Part shown: positions 1-9,635 of the stretch, piece by piece
How positions within the stretch are numbered: the first letter of the stretch is position 1
Layout: the number at the start of each line of letters is the position of its first letter
NCBI GenBank assembly: GCA_963575745.1
Contig: CAUYUJ010015010.1
Coordinates: 120,765-184,764 of the forward strand
DNA length: 64,000 nucleotides
Source of the DNA: Prorocentrum cordatum
Lineage: Eukaryota; Sar; Dinophyceae; Prorocentrales; Prorocentraceae
Reading direction: 5' to 3'
Made by a program: the position numbers and the translations under genes
The notes under the pieces: model-generated
Databases searched by the model: none
Seen by the model: the letters and a program-made list of their open reading frames with translations, nothing else
Told to the model about the DNA's origin: nothing

Positions 1-2
1 AG

Positions 3-140
3 GACAAGCAGAAATGGCGGGTGATAACTACGAAAGTGCCTCATATTGGTGACGCCGCGGAGTTCCAGGCAGCAGCCGACCGAGTTGCGATGGGCGCACA
101 GAAGTTCTACGATGAACATCACAGTGATCCAGAGAAGTGA
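3..140 (+). CDS. 3' end of an unidentified gene (45 codons visible)
   Basis: The frame beginning at base 3 is open from the window edge to a TGA at 138-140 and encodes a balanced, soluble peptide (begins DKQKWRVITTKV, ends EHHSDPEK). The lysine/tryptophan strand followed by an alanine-rich helix resembles the C-termini of the gag-like ORFs at 1318-3512 and 9636-11099, so it may be the tail of another family member. The reading is clear but the family link is inference from composition and layout. The gene starts outside the window. Confidence 0.55.
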   Translation, partial: DKQKWRVITTKVPHIGDAAEFQAAADRVAMGAQKFYDEHHSDPEK

Positions 141-508
141 GCTTGGCATCTTTTTTTTTGTTTGTTTTCTCACTGTCTTGCAGAAGTGTTGCCAACATGT
201 GCATGCGTCCAGGCTGTAGGGCGCGCCTGGGCCTCATCGGGGCTGCGGTGTCTTGTCGCGGGCGTAGGGGGGTGCCTGCGCAGACGCGCGCGCAGTCCAC
301 CGTGGACATGCCAGCACATACCATGATACCTTGTACTCAACGTATGCGAGCGATGCCAGATACAAGTGAAATCGTCAGTTGTCATACTGTGAACGCCACA
401 AGTTTGAGCGCGATTCGCACTCATGGGCGCCCCAAAGAGAGCACGTTGGGAGTCGACCCGCCTACCAGCGTGGACGGAGCCTCCGCACGTGACGGCGGAG
501 TGCCCAGA

Positions 509-631
509 TGTGCTCAACCCTGCCCAGGGTTGAGCACATATGTGCTCGACCCTGGCCAGGGTCGAGCACACCGACATACAGTTGTGTTCAGCTGTGTGCT
601 GGCGTGCTCAACCCTGGTCAGGGTTGAGCAC
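509..631. repeat. Three near-identical perfect hairpins
   Basis: Three inverted repeats lie at 509-538 (14-bp arms, 2-nt loop), 541-570 (perfect 30-bp palindrome) and 604-631 (13-bp arms, 2-nt loop). Each arm reads GTGCTCAACCCTG or its variant GTGCTCGACCCTG. The middle hairpin carries the paired change A to G in one arm and T to C in the other, so pairing is kept. They follow the gene ending at 140 and no ORF explains them. Confidence 0.85.
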
Positions 632-859
632 ATCTCGAGACCCCTCAGACCATCGATGCGGCCCATAGGTTACCGACGCACCCCAGAGTGACCTCCAGAA
701 GCCCACCAGAGGCAACCATGAGCCCCATGTATAACCATGTACACCCCCATATGTCCACCAAATGCCTCCATAGTGTCCTCCAAATGTCCCCGAAGGTCCC
801 TCAACCGTCCAAGCTTACGCGTGCCCAATGCGGTCAGACGTAGCGTCGGGGATGCCGCC

Positions 860-1229
860 TGCATGTAGTGATGAGGAGGAGGAGGCGGATGGCGAGGATG
901 ATGGGGATGAGGAGGAGGAGGGGGAGAGGACGAGGAGGAGGAGTGCGAGGGCGAGGATAATGAGGAGGAGGAGGGGGATGGGGATGAAGGGGGAGGAGGA
1001 GGATGAGGAGGAGTAGGAGGAGGAGGGGGATAGGGAGGGAGATGGGGGAGGGGAGGGGGAGGGGGGAGGGGCAGGGGGAGTAGGAGGAGGACGAGGAGGA
1101 GCGGGAGGGGGGGGGAGGATGATGATGATGGTGATGATGATGATGATGCTGCTGATGATGATGATACTGATGATGATGGTGATGATAAACATGATGGTGT
1201 TGATGATGTCCTTACCATCATGTCATCAT
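860..1229. repeat. GAG/GGA purine tract followed by GATGAT microsatellite
   Basis: A purine-rich GAGGAG tract (about 860-1115) passes into GATGAT repeats (about 1118-1229). The open frames here encode only poly-Glu, poly-Ser or poly-Pro and are treated as artefacts. The tract ends just before the relict spliced leader of the next gene. Confidence 0.9.
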
Positions 1230-1234
1230 CATCA

Positions 1235-1257
1235 CATGTAGCCTTTTTTGGCCCACG
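1235..1257 (+). other. Relict spliced leader (DinoSL-like), diverged
   Basis: The sequence reads GTAGCC, six T, then GGCCCACG. It matches the DinoSL blocks GTAGCC, TTTT and GGC.CA.G if one inserted T is allowed. It lies 61 bases 5' of the ATG at 1318 on the same strand. Alone it would be marginal; the same arrangement at five other ORFs in this window raises confidence. Confidence 0.5.
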
Positions 1258-1317
1258 CGATCGCTGCTCTTACGGCGCTACTCCTTGGTACTCGTGTGCT
1301 TGCAGTATCCTTGTCCG

Positions 1318-3512
1318 ATGGCGGCCAGTATCGCCCGCAACCTCGCGGCGACCATGCAGCAGCGCGTCGCGTTCATCGAGGCCCAGCGCTGCGCTGGCAT
1401 CGACGCAGATGCGCTCTTGGTCGAGCATTGCGCATCGTTGACCCTGGCCTTCAAGAGCAGCCGCGGCTTGACGGTCGATGGCGCAACGGCGGTGCAGCGG
1501 GTGGTCAACGCAGGCCCCTGGACAGATGGCCAGAAAGTGACACTTGCCAGCGCCTTGTCGGAGGCAGTATCCTTGCTCAGTCGTGCTCCTTGCTCTGGCG
1601 GATGGGCCCGGCAGCACGCGACACGCATCCATAACTTCTTTTCAGCAAAGGACTGGGCAGTATTCGAGGACGAGGGCGACGTTGGAGGTGAAGCTGGAGA
1701 ACTGTGCGAGGCGCCTGTGGCGCGTTGGCATCAGCTGCCCCAGTGAGAAGCTGCAGGCGCGCTGCGTTGCGATGCTCTTGCTTCTGGGAGTGCCGCCAGA
1801 TAGCCCACAGTACGGGGCCCAACAGAAGAAGAACTTGTGCAAGAGGCTGCAGGGCATTGTGAAGGAGTTGGACGCCTCTCGGCGGTTTCCTGGTGAGCAT
1901 GTGAAGCAGTTTCCCAATAGCCCGAGCCTCTTGCCTCCGAGCGTCCTCGGCTTCGCCTACGATGCAGACGATCCCGCAGCGCCTCCTCCGAACCTCGACG
2001 TGACGCAGCTCGATCAGAACTGCGGGATACAAGGGTGCAGGACCAGCCACCGTTCTATGAGGGCGGAGCCAACACCATCGAGCGCAGTCGCTCTGCCTGC
2101 CGCTTCGTCTAACAACCCCTTCATGCAGCACGCGCAGATGATGGCGCAGTTCGCGCAGCAGATGAACGCCATGATGACGAGCAGGCAGGGCGGCGAGGTG
2201 CCCGTCCAAATCCTGAGGCCCCCGAAGCAATGCGGTGGTGATCGCTCGAGGTCCAGGGGCCATGACACCCTCAGCGCATCGACCGCCCAGATGCGAACCA
2301 GCCCGCGTGCAGACCACAACGACTCTCAGGACTTGTCTGGGACGGTGATGTCCCCTTCGCCTGCAGAGGCCGCGCCTGCAGGGGCTCCTCCTCCTGCTCC
2401 TCCAGAGGCGCATTCTGCCCCTGTTCCTGCAGTGGTTCCTCTTCCTGCTCCTGGCGGGGTCGTGGTGGCCACCGAGGCCCCCAACGACGGGGCCTCTGAC
2501 GACGAGGCCGCGAAGCTCGAGGCGATGATGCTCGCATCGGCAGTTGCTGCGGGCAGCCACCTCGGCAAGACGACCAAGGGCAGGGGCAAAGGCAGAGGCA
2601 GAGGCAAGGGCAGCGGCACGGGCAGGGGCAAGGGCCAGAACGGCAGCGTCGACGACCAGCAGAGCCCCAACAAGGAGCCCAAGGTCACTGGCAAGGGCAA
2701 GGCCAAGGCGAAAGCCGCGGCCAAGGCAGGAGCCAAGGCCGGCGCGAAGAAGGCCAACAAGCCGCCTGGGGCTTCAGGCTTGCCACGGGATATACAAATT
2801 CTTGAGCCAGGCGTGCGAATGCAAGGTAGGAGTTGGCGCGGGAGGTGCATGAGAAAAAGTAGGAGTAGGAGGGACTGGAAGAGCAGGATGGGAGGATGAG
2901 AAAAGGATGAGGTTGTTATAGCCTTCCTCCTACTCCTACTCCTCCTACTCCTCCTCCTCCTCCTCCTCCCCCTCCCCCTACTCCTCCTCCCCCTCCTCCT
3001 CCTCTTCCTCCTCCTCCTCCTCTCCCTCCTCCCTTCCCCCCTTCCCCCCTTCCTCCCTTCCCTTCCTCCCTTCCTTCATTCGTGCATTCCTTCCCTCCTC
3101 CTCGTCCTCCGCCCCCTCCTCCTCCTCCTCGTGCGCCTCCCCCCCCCCTCCTCCTCGTCCTCCTCGTCCTCGTCCTCGTCCTCATCCTTTTCCTCGTCCT
3201 CGTCCTCGTCCTCATCCTCCTCGTCGCCCTCCTCCTCCCCCTCCTCTTCCCCCTCCTCCTCCTCTTGGCGCCATAGGCATTATCGCCGTCAGGGGCCCCA
3301 AGGGGGCCACCGTCAACTTCAAGTCCTGGATCAACCCCCAGAACTGCGAGAACTACAGCTGCAGGAACTCCTACGCTTCGAGTGCCTACAACGGCGCGGT
3401 TGCGATTGCGAGGTCCAAGGGCCTGTCGGACGCCCATGCGAGGGATATTGGGAGGATGGCATATCAAGCCGCGGGGTACGCGTGGAATCAGAAGTACCAG
3501 AACACTGCGTGA
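1318..3512 (+). CDS. Gag-like repeated dinoflagellate ORF, one intron, one frameshift
   Basis: The start is ATG at 1318 (MAASIARNLAATMQQRVAF). An N-terminal helical domain runs to about base 1670, where the frame must shift (around 1675-1685) to continue as LEVKLENCARRLWRVGIS. A Met/Gln-rich stretch, a Pro/Ala linker and a very basic Gly-Lys tract (KGRGKGRGRGKG) follow. An intron is predicted at 2826-3276: donor AAG|GTAGGAG, a CTC microsatellite as pyrimidine tract, acceptor CATAG|GC. It joins in phase to an exon 3277-3512 ending WNQKYQNTA. The domain order parallels the minus-strand ORF at 9636-11099: helical N-terminus, low-complexity linker, basic tract, short C-terminal domain. Function unknown; gag-like is an analogy. 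The frameshift may be a sequencing indel or decay. Confidence 0.6.
2930..3270. repeat. CTC/CCT pyrimidine microsatellite inside the predicted intron
   Basis: Almost unbroken CTC, CCT and CCCTT repeats run from about 2930 to 3270, interrupted by TCCTCG units. The tract ends directly at the predicted acceptor CATAG|GC at 3276, so it probably acts as an oversized polypyrimidine tract. Confidence 0.85.
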
Positions 3513-3719
3513 GAATGGCGATCAGCTTTTCTTTGCATCCCTCTTTCCTAGGTGCACTCGCGAACGCGCACATGTATACTTCTTGTGCTGTATATAGGGC
3601 CACGCTTGTGATTGCGATGAGGGCATGCGTATCCAACGATGGCCTGTGTGACCCGCGCTTTTACGAGCTCTGCAAGCACTCGTGCTAGCGATGACCATCG
3701 AGCCCCTCCTCCAGCACCT

Positions 3720-3800
3720 CCTACTGATGCTGCTGCTGCTTCTGCTGCTGCTGCTGCTGCTCCTCCTCCTCCTCATCATCCACCTCCTCCTCCTCGTCCT
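3720..3800. repeat. CTG and CTC trinucleotide tract
   Basis: A CTGCTGCTG run (about 3723-3762) grades into CTCCTC repeats. No supported gene overlaps it. Confidence 0.8.
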
Positions 3801-3889
3801 CCTCATGAGCCACCAATAAGTTTCCTTCACAAGTCCCATCCTCACCTTCTACTCCCCCTCCAAACCCACCTGCCCCCCCTTGCCCGTGC

Positions 3890-4420
3890 ATAGTTTAGCA
3901 TGTCGGCGGTTAGCCGCCCTTCGACCCCGTGGAGGGGGTGGCTGCTTGGTTGGTTGGTTGGTTGGTTGGTTGATTGCATAGGGTGGTGTAGTTTAGAGTG
4001 CACAGCCACATCGAGGCTGGGCTTATCCGAAATTTGGTAGCCAGCGCTGTTATATATGGATAACTCCATACAAGCCTCGGGCGCCATTTGATAGTGGAGC
4101 GCGGATTTGGATGTCAGGCCACACTGATAACAACAATGCAACAATAAAGGAGCAACATCGCATACCAGCCACCAAGATAAACAAACCAAGCAATGACAGC
4201 ACGACTCGCACACACACACACACACACACCGAACACATGATCGACAAACATCAACAACCACTATCAGCGCGCAACCAAGCAATTGGAACCGCACACATGA
4301 GCAACAACCAACATTACATCATAGCAGAGCGCGGCAAACGACAGCGCAACCATTCAAACAACATGAAACCACCGTCAACACACAATGAAACTAAACCACG
4401 CTGAAACCAGCACGTCCGCA
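3890..4420. other. Intergenic stretch with TTGG and CA microsatellites
   Basis: There is no supported gene. It holds a (TTGG)n run at about 3950-3974 and a (CA)n run at about 4208-4230. The remainder is A-rich unique-looking sequence leading to the relict spliced leader at 4421. Confidence 0.6.
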
Positions 4421-4442
4421 CGCGTAGCCATCTGTGCTCAAG
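4421..4442 (+). other. Relict spliced leader (DinoSL-like)
   Basis: The sequence GTAGCCATCTGTGCTCAAG matches the DinoSL core with three substitutions and sits one base before the ATG at 4444. Over the 21-nt core about 17 positions agree. This indicates that the downstream gene copy derives from a trans-spliced mRNA. Confidence 0.8.
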
Positions 4443-4443
4443 G

Positions 4444-6443
4444 ATGGCTTCCAAGAAGCCTAAGCTCACATCTTTCGGCAAGACATCGTACGTGTCGCAT
4501 TCGGCGCTAGCTGCGCTGTTCGACCAGGTCAAAAAAGAAGGCCTTCCCGATGCCTGGTCGCCGTCATCTCAGGCTAGACATCGCACGAGAATTGCTGGGC
4601 AAGAAACTAGTCACGGCCCTCTCGTCCAGATGCTGTCCATCCCAAACGGCGATGCCGTGGTGACCGCCCCGATGCAGAATCCCTTCGCGATGCTGGAGGC
4701 GTCGTGCTCAAGTTCGCCAGTGTTTCAAATGATCTGAGAGAATGTGCTTGCTCAGAGCGGCGGGAAGCTCACGCTGCTCATTTGCAATGACGAGGTGGTG
4801 CCAGGCAACCCGCTTGCAGATCGGAATTAGATGAAAATGCAAATATGGTGTCATTCATTCTTGGAGTATGGGTATCCCACCCTGTCGAACGAGCCCGCTT
4901 GGAATACCATTCTTGCCGTGCGGTCGGACGTTTGCAACGATATCAAGGGGGGTGTCTCTTCAGTGATGCGTTCTTTGCCCAAGAAGTTCTATGGCCGTCC
5001 ATCGGGCCAAGACACGAGGACGGGCGTAACCATCATGATCGAAGGTGGGCCGAAGCTCATACACGGATCGTTGGGCAGCATGTTTCAAGATGAACGCGCA
5101 CAAATACATCACGATGTGCAAAGGATCTGGAGGAATAAAACAATGCGTGCTGTGCCAGAACGTCGTTCGTCCACAAAGCAATGTATTGCCAGACCCTACG
5201 GGGTATTTGGTTTCATCAGAGTGCGTGGATTTCTCGAAATTCGTCTTGCACACAGCTCAGAGCATCAGAGGTGTCCAGAAGCGGCTCAAGAAGGCATACG
5301 AGGAAGATGACAAGGGCAACTTTGAAAGGCTGGAGGTATTGTATGGGTTCGGATACGATAGTTCTGGATTGCTCCAGGACTTGGATTTACCACTCGAACT
5401 GCCTCAACATCTAGCTTGGGACTGGATGCACTGTTACCTTGTGGATGGTACCTTCATCAGGGAAGCGACAGCATGTCTTGAGAAATTGAATTCTCATAAC
5501 CTCGGGTTCGCACGAATGAAGGAGTACCTTGGACATTTTCAGTGGCCTGGAGGCTACAACAGCGGAAAGGGGTGTTGCTCGGAAACAAAGTTGTTGGGCG
5601 GTGCGTCTGATCTGATTTCATTCGCGCCAGTATTGGCGCAATACGTGCAAAGGGTTATCATGCCAAGTGGAGTGTGCAATCGTGAGTGTGAGTCGATGGT
5701 CTCGTTATGTGAGGTGATTGGCCTTCTCCAAATCGTCAACTCTGGGCTGGTGACCCCAGGTGCACTGCATGACGCCATCTTCGATCACATGACGAAGCAT
5801 CGCTGTGTGGGGCACTTCCTTATTCAAGCCCAAGGATCATTGGGTTCTCCACTTGCCAGACCAACTGGCCAGACAATCAATTCTTCTCTCCTGCTTCTTG
5901 CAGGAGAGAAAGGACAGGATGGTAAAGAGATACTGCACCGATCGACACAGTACGAGAAGCTTCGAGAAAGGAGTCATTGAAGACATCAGTGTGCACCATC
6001 TATACGCGTTGGAAAGACATTCTTTGATCGATTGTGACCTCGTGGAGGCAAAGCCTGCTAGTGCAAAACTGGTGGCTGCCCTAGCTCCGACAATTCCGAT
6101 GTTCGTGAATACAGAAATCCTAAGTGCCAGAACTTGCTATATCAATGGCAGGTGCGTTGAGGTTGGGGATGTCGTGGCGTTCGTTTCAGCCGACAGTAGT
6201 CTGGGATTTGGTGAAGTCCACTTGCATCTCAAGATAGATGGTCAGCTGAAGTCAGTTGTTTCACAATGGGAGGTTCAAGAAATTTCAGCGACCAGTTGCT
6301 CCCGTCGGGTCTCGGGGCAGCCAGTGTTGAAAAGTTCGGCATGCATTATCGAGCCTTGTATCTTCTGGGGTGCAAAGGAAGGCGGCATTGCTACGTTTTT
6401 GTTTCCTCCCAAGCTCAAACTCAGGGCTGACCTTCTGCGGTGA
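4444..6443 (+). pseudogene. Decayed transposase-like gene, DWMH family
   Basis: The ATG at 4444 follows a relict spliced leader. The translation can be followed against the intact minus-strand homologue at 7321-9414 over its whole length: a YVS....L start block, a DNEV-like strand, a Cys-rich CVLCQNV, the conserved DWMHCYLVDG (about 5420-5450) and ERKDRMVKRY near 5910. In-frame TGA (4735-4737) and TAG (4828-4830) break the first third. Frame changes are needed near 5095 and 5850. The copy is therefore non-functional. A C-x2-C block followed by D-x-M-H recalls the layout of CACTA/Plavaka-like DDE transposases, but that assignment is inference. Confidence 0.7.
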
Positions 6444-6659
6444 GAAGCGGACTGAACGAAATCATGCTCTTGATCCTGACCCTGCTCACCCGTCCTTCCC
6501 CTTCCCCCTCTCCCCCGTTCCTCCTCCTCCTATCCCTGGCTCCCCTAACATCATTTCCAAATGGGTTTCCTGCGAATCCAGCATGGAAAAGCACCGTCCC
6601 AACATGAAAACGAAGGGTCCCGACCCCAAAAACGCACCATGCAGAATCGGATTCCGAGG

Positions 6660-7160
6660 TCTCCCCCCCCCGCTAACCAGGTTACGGACCTCAGGTTAAC
6701 TAGGTTACGAACCTCAAGTTAACCTCCAAGTGAACATCGTGGCATGTAGGTTCCACAACCTCCGTAACCAACTTAACATAACCGAGCTAACCACCCTCAA
6801 GGTACTTAGAACCCTGCGAAGGGGTTCACAAGCCACGCGGTGATTCAAGTAAGGATGACGGATTGGGATGATCCCCATCCGGAACCGGAACCGGAACCGG
6901 AACCGGAACCAGCAACTGGAACCGGCACCTGAGAGAGATGGGGATGAGGGAACCAGAACCGGAACTGGAACCAGAACCGGCGGACTGCCGGCGGCAGGGA
7001 TGATGGATGGAGATGATCCCCATCCGGAACCGGAACCGGAACCGGCACCGGAAGAACCAGCAACCTGAACTGGCACCTGAGAGGGATGCCTGAAGGCATT
7101 TGAAGTTAGTAACTGTTAGGCGGAGTTATAACTTAGTTATAACTCAGTTATAAAAGTTAG
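6660..7160. repeat. GGAACC hexamer repeats and TTATAAC repeats (left block)
   Basis: Degenerate GTTAAC/GGTTACG units occur at 6675-6790. CCGGAA hexamer arrays with a shared flank (GATGATCCCCATCCGGAAC and CACCTGAGAG) lie at about 6858-6940 and 7015-7080. Repeats of TTATAACT follow at about 7125-7157. The same components reappear at 21.4-22.1 kb. Confidence 0.8.
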
Positions 7161-7320
7161 CATGTTGATTTATTTCGGATAACATGATAGTTTTTCGGCT
7201 AACATATACTTGATTTTGGGGCGTTCAATGTTGTTTCAATTTCGATGTTGTGTTTCTTGCGGGATGTTTTGACGATGTATTCATTGATGTGAAGATGTAT
7301 ACTTCTACATCGCAAACGCG

Positions 7321-9414
7321 TCAGCATTCCAATTTGCGATACTCAACTGGCCAAATGCAAGTGATTGCATCGCCGAGACGCCTGTTAATCACAGGGTGCC
7401 TCAGCGAGTCCAAAGGAATGAGCACGGGATTATTATCTTCGTCTATGGAGTACCTAGAATAGTAATCTGCGCTGTGCACGTGCCGAGTCTGCAATTCCAA
7501 GACTAAGCATAGAGGCCCTGAGGGCGCAGTCTCTGTGTCACAATCTACATGGAACCAGACCTGCACGGCTGCATGTCCTGCAGCACGTCCCAGCAAGCAT
7601 ATGTCTCCTCTATGGATCGGCCCGTACTTGGTCCACGCCGTGAGGCTCGATGATGCCGATTGCGTTTGCGGACGCAACTCCTTCAAGACGCCCATGAGCT
7701 TCTTGGTGGCGGCTACGGGGTCGACCAGCGTCGTTGAGATGCTGAAGTGCTCCATGTCGTAACTGTGCTGCGCCGTGAGCTGCATCATCAATGACTTCTC
7801 GGGGGTCCTCATGCACAGATGGTCCTTTGCAAACTTCTTGCAAACTTTGTGCTTCCGCTCGTGGACGAAGCAGTTCAAGGGTCCGAATTTGAAGTACATG
7901 TCGGCAAGATGAGTTGCCATATGGTGTTTGTAAACCCAATATTTAGTCCCGTATGTGCGCGTGTGTAGCTCCAAATGCTTCATCACGGCGACATCCAGCT
8001 CACGTGCAGTCGCGAGGCCCCTGGACGAGAGAATAACCATATCAATGGCATCGCACAGTGCAAGTAAACTTGCAATATGACCCGAGATGGTGCCTGCATC
8101 AGGCAGCTTGGCAATGACTTGCCTGATGAAGTGCGCCAGCACGGGAATCATAGACAGCTCTTGCGATGCGTTTGCTTGTAGTTCGCCCTGTGCGAACACG
8201 GCATTGGCGGCATGAAACTTGTGGGGCCATGTCCAGTTTGAAAGATAGTCGTTGAGATCTTCGGCGCTGCAGAGTTTGCAAACCGCCTTGTTCTCAGTGA
8301 AAGCTTTCACTTCTTTAGCTACGATGCCATTGACGCTATAGATGTGCATCCAATCGAAGCAGAGGAGCGACATGACACCGTAGGCGAGGTTGGCGTCCAA
8401 GGCAACGTGCGTCGGATGAAAGTTCCAACCCTTTAGCTGCGTGATCTCCTTCCACTTGTTGTCGCTAATCTCACCGCGGTCGTACCTCTCCCAGTCGGGG
8501 CGTAGCCTTTCCAAGATAGCAACGATCTGCGCGTCTGTGTTGACGACGCGTTTGCTTCTGTCGAGGCATGCGTCCGATATAAATGTACCAGACGTGTCGT
8601 GCGACGCATAGTCGAACTTCTGGTTGAGCACGTTCCTGCAGATGGCACACGGTTTGGTGCCCGCGTGCCCTTTGTTCATGTGGAATTCACGGAGGGCTTC
8701 TTCGTCGCCCACAGTGCAGCCCAACCTCGCGATTATAGTCGCGTGCCTTGTGGCATCCCCTGCTTCTGACACGTCCAAGATAACTCCAGTCGTACGAGAG
8801 TTCACCCCGCCAGACGTATTGAACATGAGCTCGTTGCACGTCATTGCAACCGACTGCCCGATCCCTCCAGGCATGTCCCTCACTTTGGAAACCCGAGCGG
8901 TGCTGAGCACGAGCCATGCGTCTTCGTCCTGCAAGAACTCATCGAACTCTAGAAACGACCAGTATACAGCATCCACCCCTCGGTGGTCTTTGCCCTTGGC
9001 CAACGGGTCACGCGGTGAGATACCGTCGAAATATAAGCAGATGCGCCATGGGGATGCTAGGGAGCACGGGTGCTTGGCGAGCTGGCGGCGCAACAGATCT
9101 CTGAACCCCTTACTCCGTTTCGCCGTCGAGTGCAAGTACGGGCCAGGGGCGCACGCCCAGTTCTTGAAGCTCTTACCGCTGTTCAATGGCATATCCATGC
9201 CGACAAGCACGTCACCGTACTGGTTCGATTCGGCACCGATTAATTTCTGCCTTGCGCTGTACTGCGCATAACGCGAAATATTACCTGGTATACCATTATC
9301 TCGTACGTACTTGAGAATGTATGTAAGACTCCGCTCAGATACATATGGGCCTCTGTGTAACTCAATCAGTCCTTCGGCGTCTGTCTTGCGACGCTTCGGT
9401 GGCACCGCCGACAT
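7321..9414 (-). CDS. Intact transposase-like protein, DWMH/HERKHK family (697 aa)
   Basis: The frame is open from ATG at 9414 (MSAVPPKRRKTDAEG) to the stop at 7321. The ATG lies two bases after a relict spliced leader, which decides the start. Landmarks are LYFDGISPRDPL (Asp about 130), PCAICRNV (Cys pair about 256/259), FDWMHIYSVNG (Asp about 354) and a later CFVHERKHKVC. An acidic residue in each of the three blocks could form a DDE/DDD-type catalytic set; this is inference from spacing. It is homologous throughout to the broken copy at 4444-6443. No terminal inverted repeats were seen close to the ORF, and the relict leader implies this copy arrived as retroposed mRNA. Family recognition is by layout only. 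Confidence 0.7.
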   Translation of the reverse strand: MSAVPPKRRKTDAEGLIELHRGPYVSERSLTYILKYVRDNGIPGNISRYAQYSARQKLIGAESNQYGDVLVGMDMPLNSGKSFKNWACAPGPYLHSTAKRSKGFRDLLRRQLAKHPCSLASPWRICLYFDGISPRDPLAKGKDHRGVDAVYWSFLEFDEFLQDEDAWLVLSTARVSKVRDMPGGIGQSVAMTCNELMFNTSGGVNSRTTGVILDVSEAGDATRHATIIARLGCTVGDEEALREFHMNKGHAGTKPCAICRNVLNQKFDYASHDTSGTFISDACLDRSKRVVNTDAQIVAILERLRPDWERYDRGEISDNKWKEITQLKGWNFHPTHVALDANLAYGVMSLLCFDWMHIYSVNGIVAKEVKAFTENKAVCKLCSAEDLNDYLSNWTWPHKFHAANAVFAQGELQANASQELSMIPVLAHFIRQVIAKLPDAGTISGHIASLLALCDAIDMVILSSRGLATARELDVAVMKHLELHTRTYGTKYWVYKHHMATHLADMYFKFGPLNCFVHERKHKVCKKFAKDHLCMRTPEKSLMMQLTAQHSYDMEHFSISTTLVDPVAATKKLMGVLKELRPQTQSASSSLTAWTKYGPIHRGDICLLGRAAGHAAVQVWFHVDCDTETAPSGPLCLVLELQTRHVHSADYYSRYSIDEDNNPVLIPLDSLRHPVINRRLGDAITCIWPVEYRKLEC

Positions 9415-9416
9415 GG

Positions 9417-9438
9417 CTTGAGCCAAAACTGCTACTGA
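9417..9438 (-). other. Relict spliced leader (DinoSL-like), 19 of 22 match
   Basis: On the minus strand the sequence ends TTTTGGCTCAAG and is followed by CC and the ATG of the 697-aa ORF. Nineteen of 22 positions agree with DinoSL, including the last twelve. Confidence 0.88.
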
Positions 9439-9635
9439 GTGATGGTAGCATGAATGCGATATCTGCAATCGCAACAGAGGATTGTGCGACGGGTGCCTCT
9501 CGCATACGATGGAATAACGACTTGCATTTTACATTGCACCATGCAGGCATACATGAACAATGCACACAAGCGTTGTAGCACAGCGAAACAAATCGCGAGA
9601 AGTCGCGATCGGCGATGAGCAGAGCAGACAAGCGG

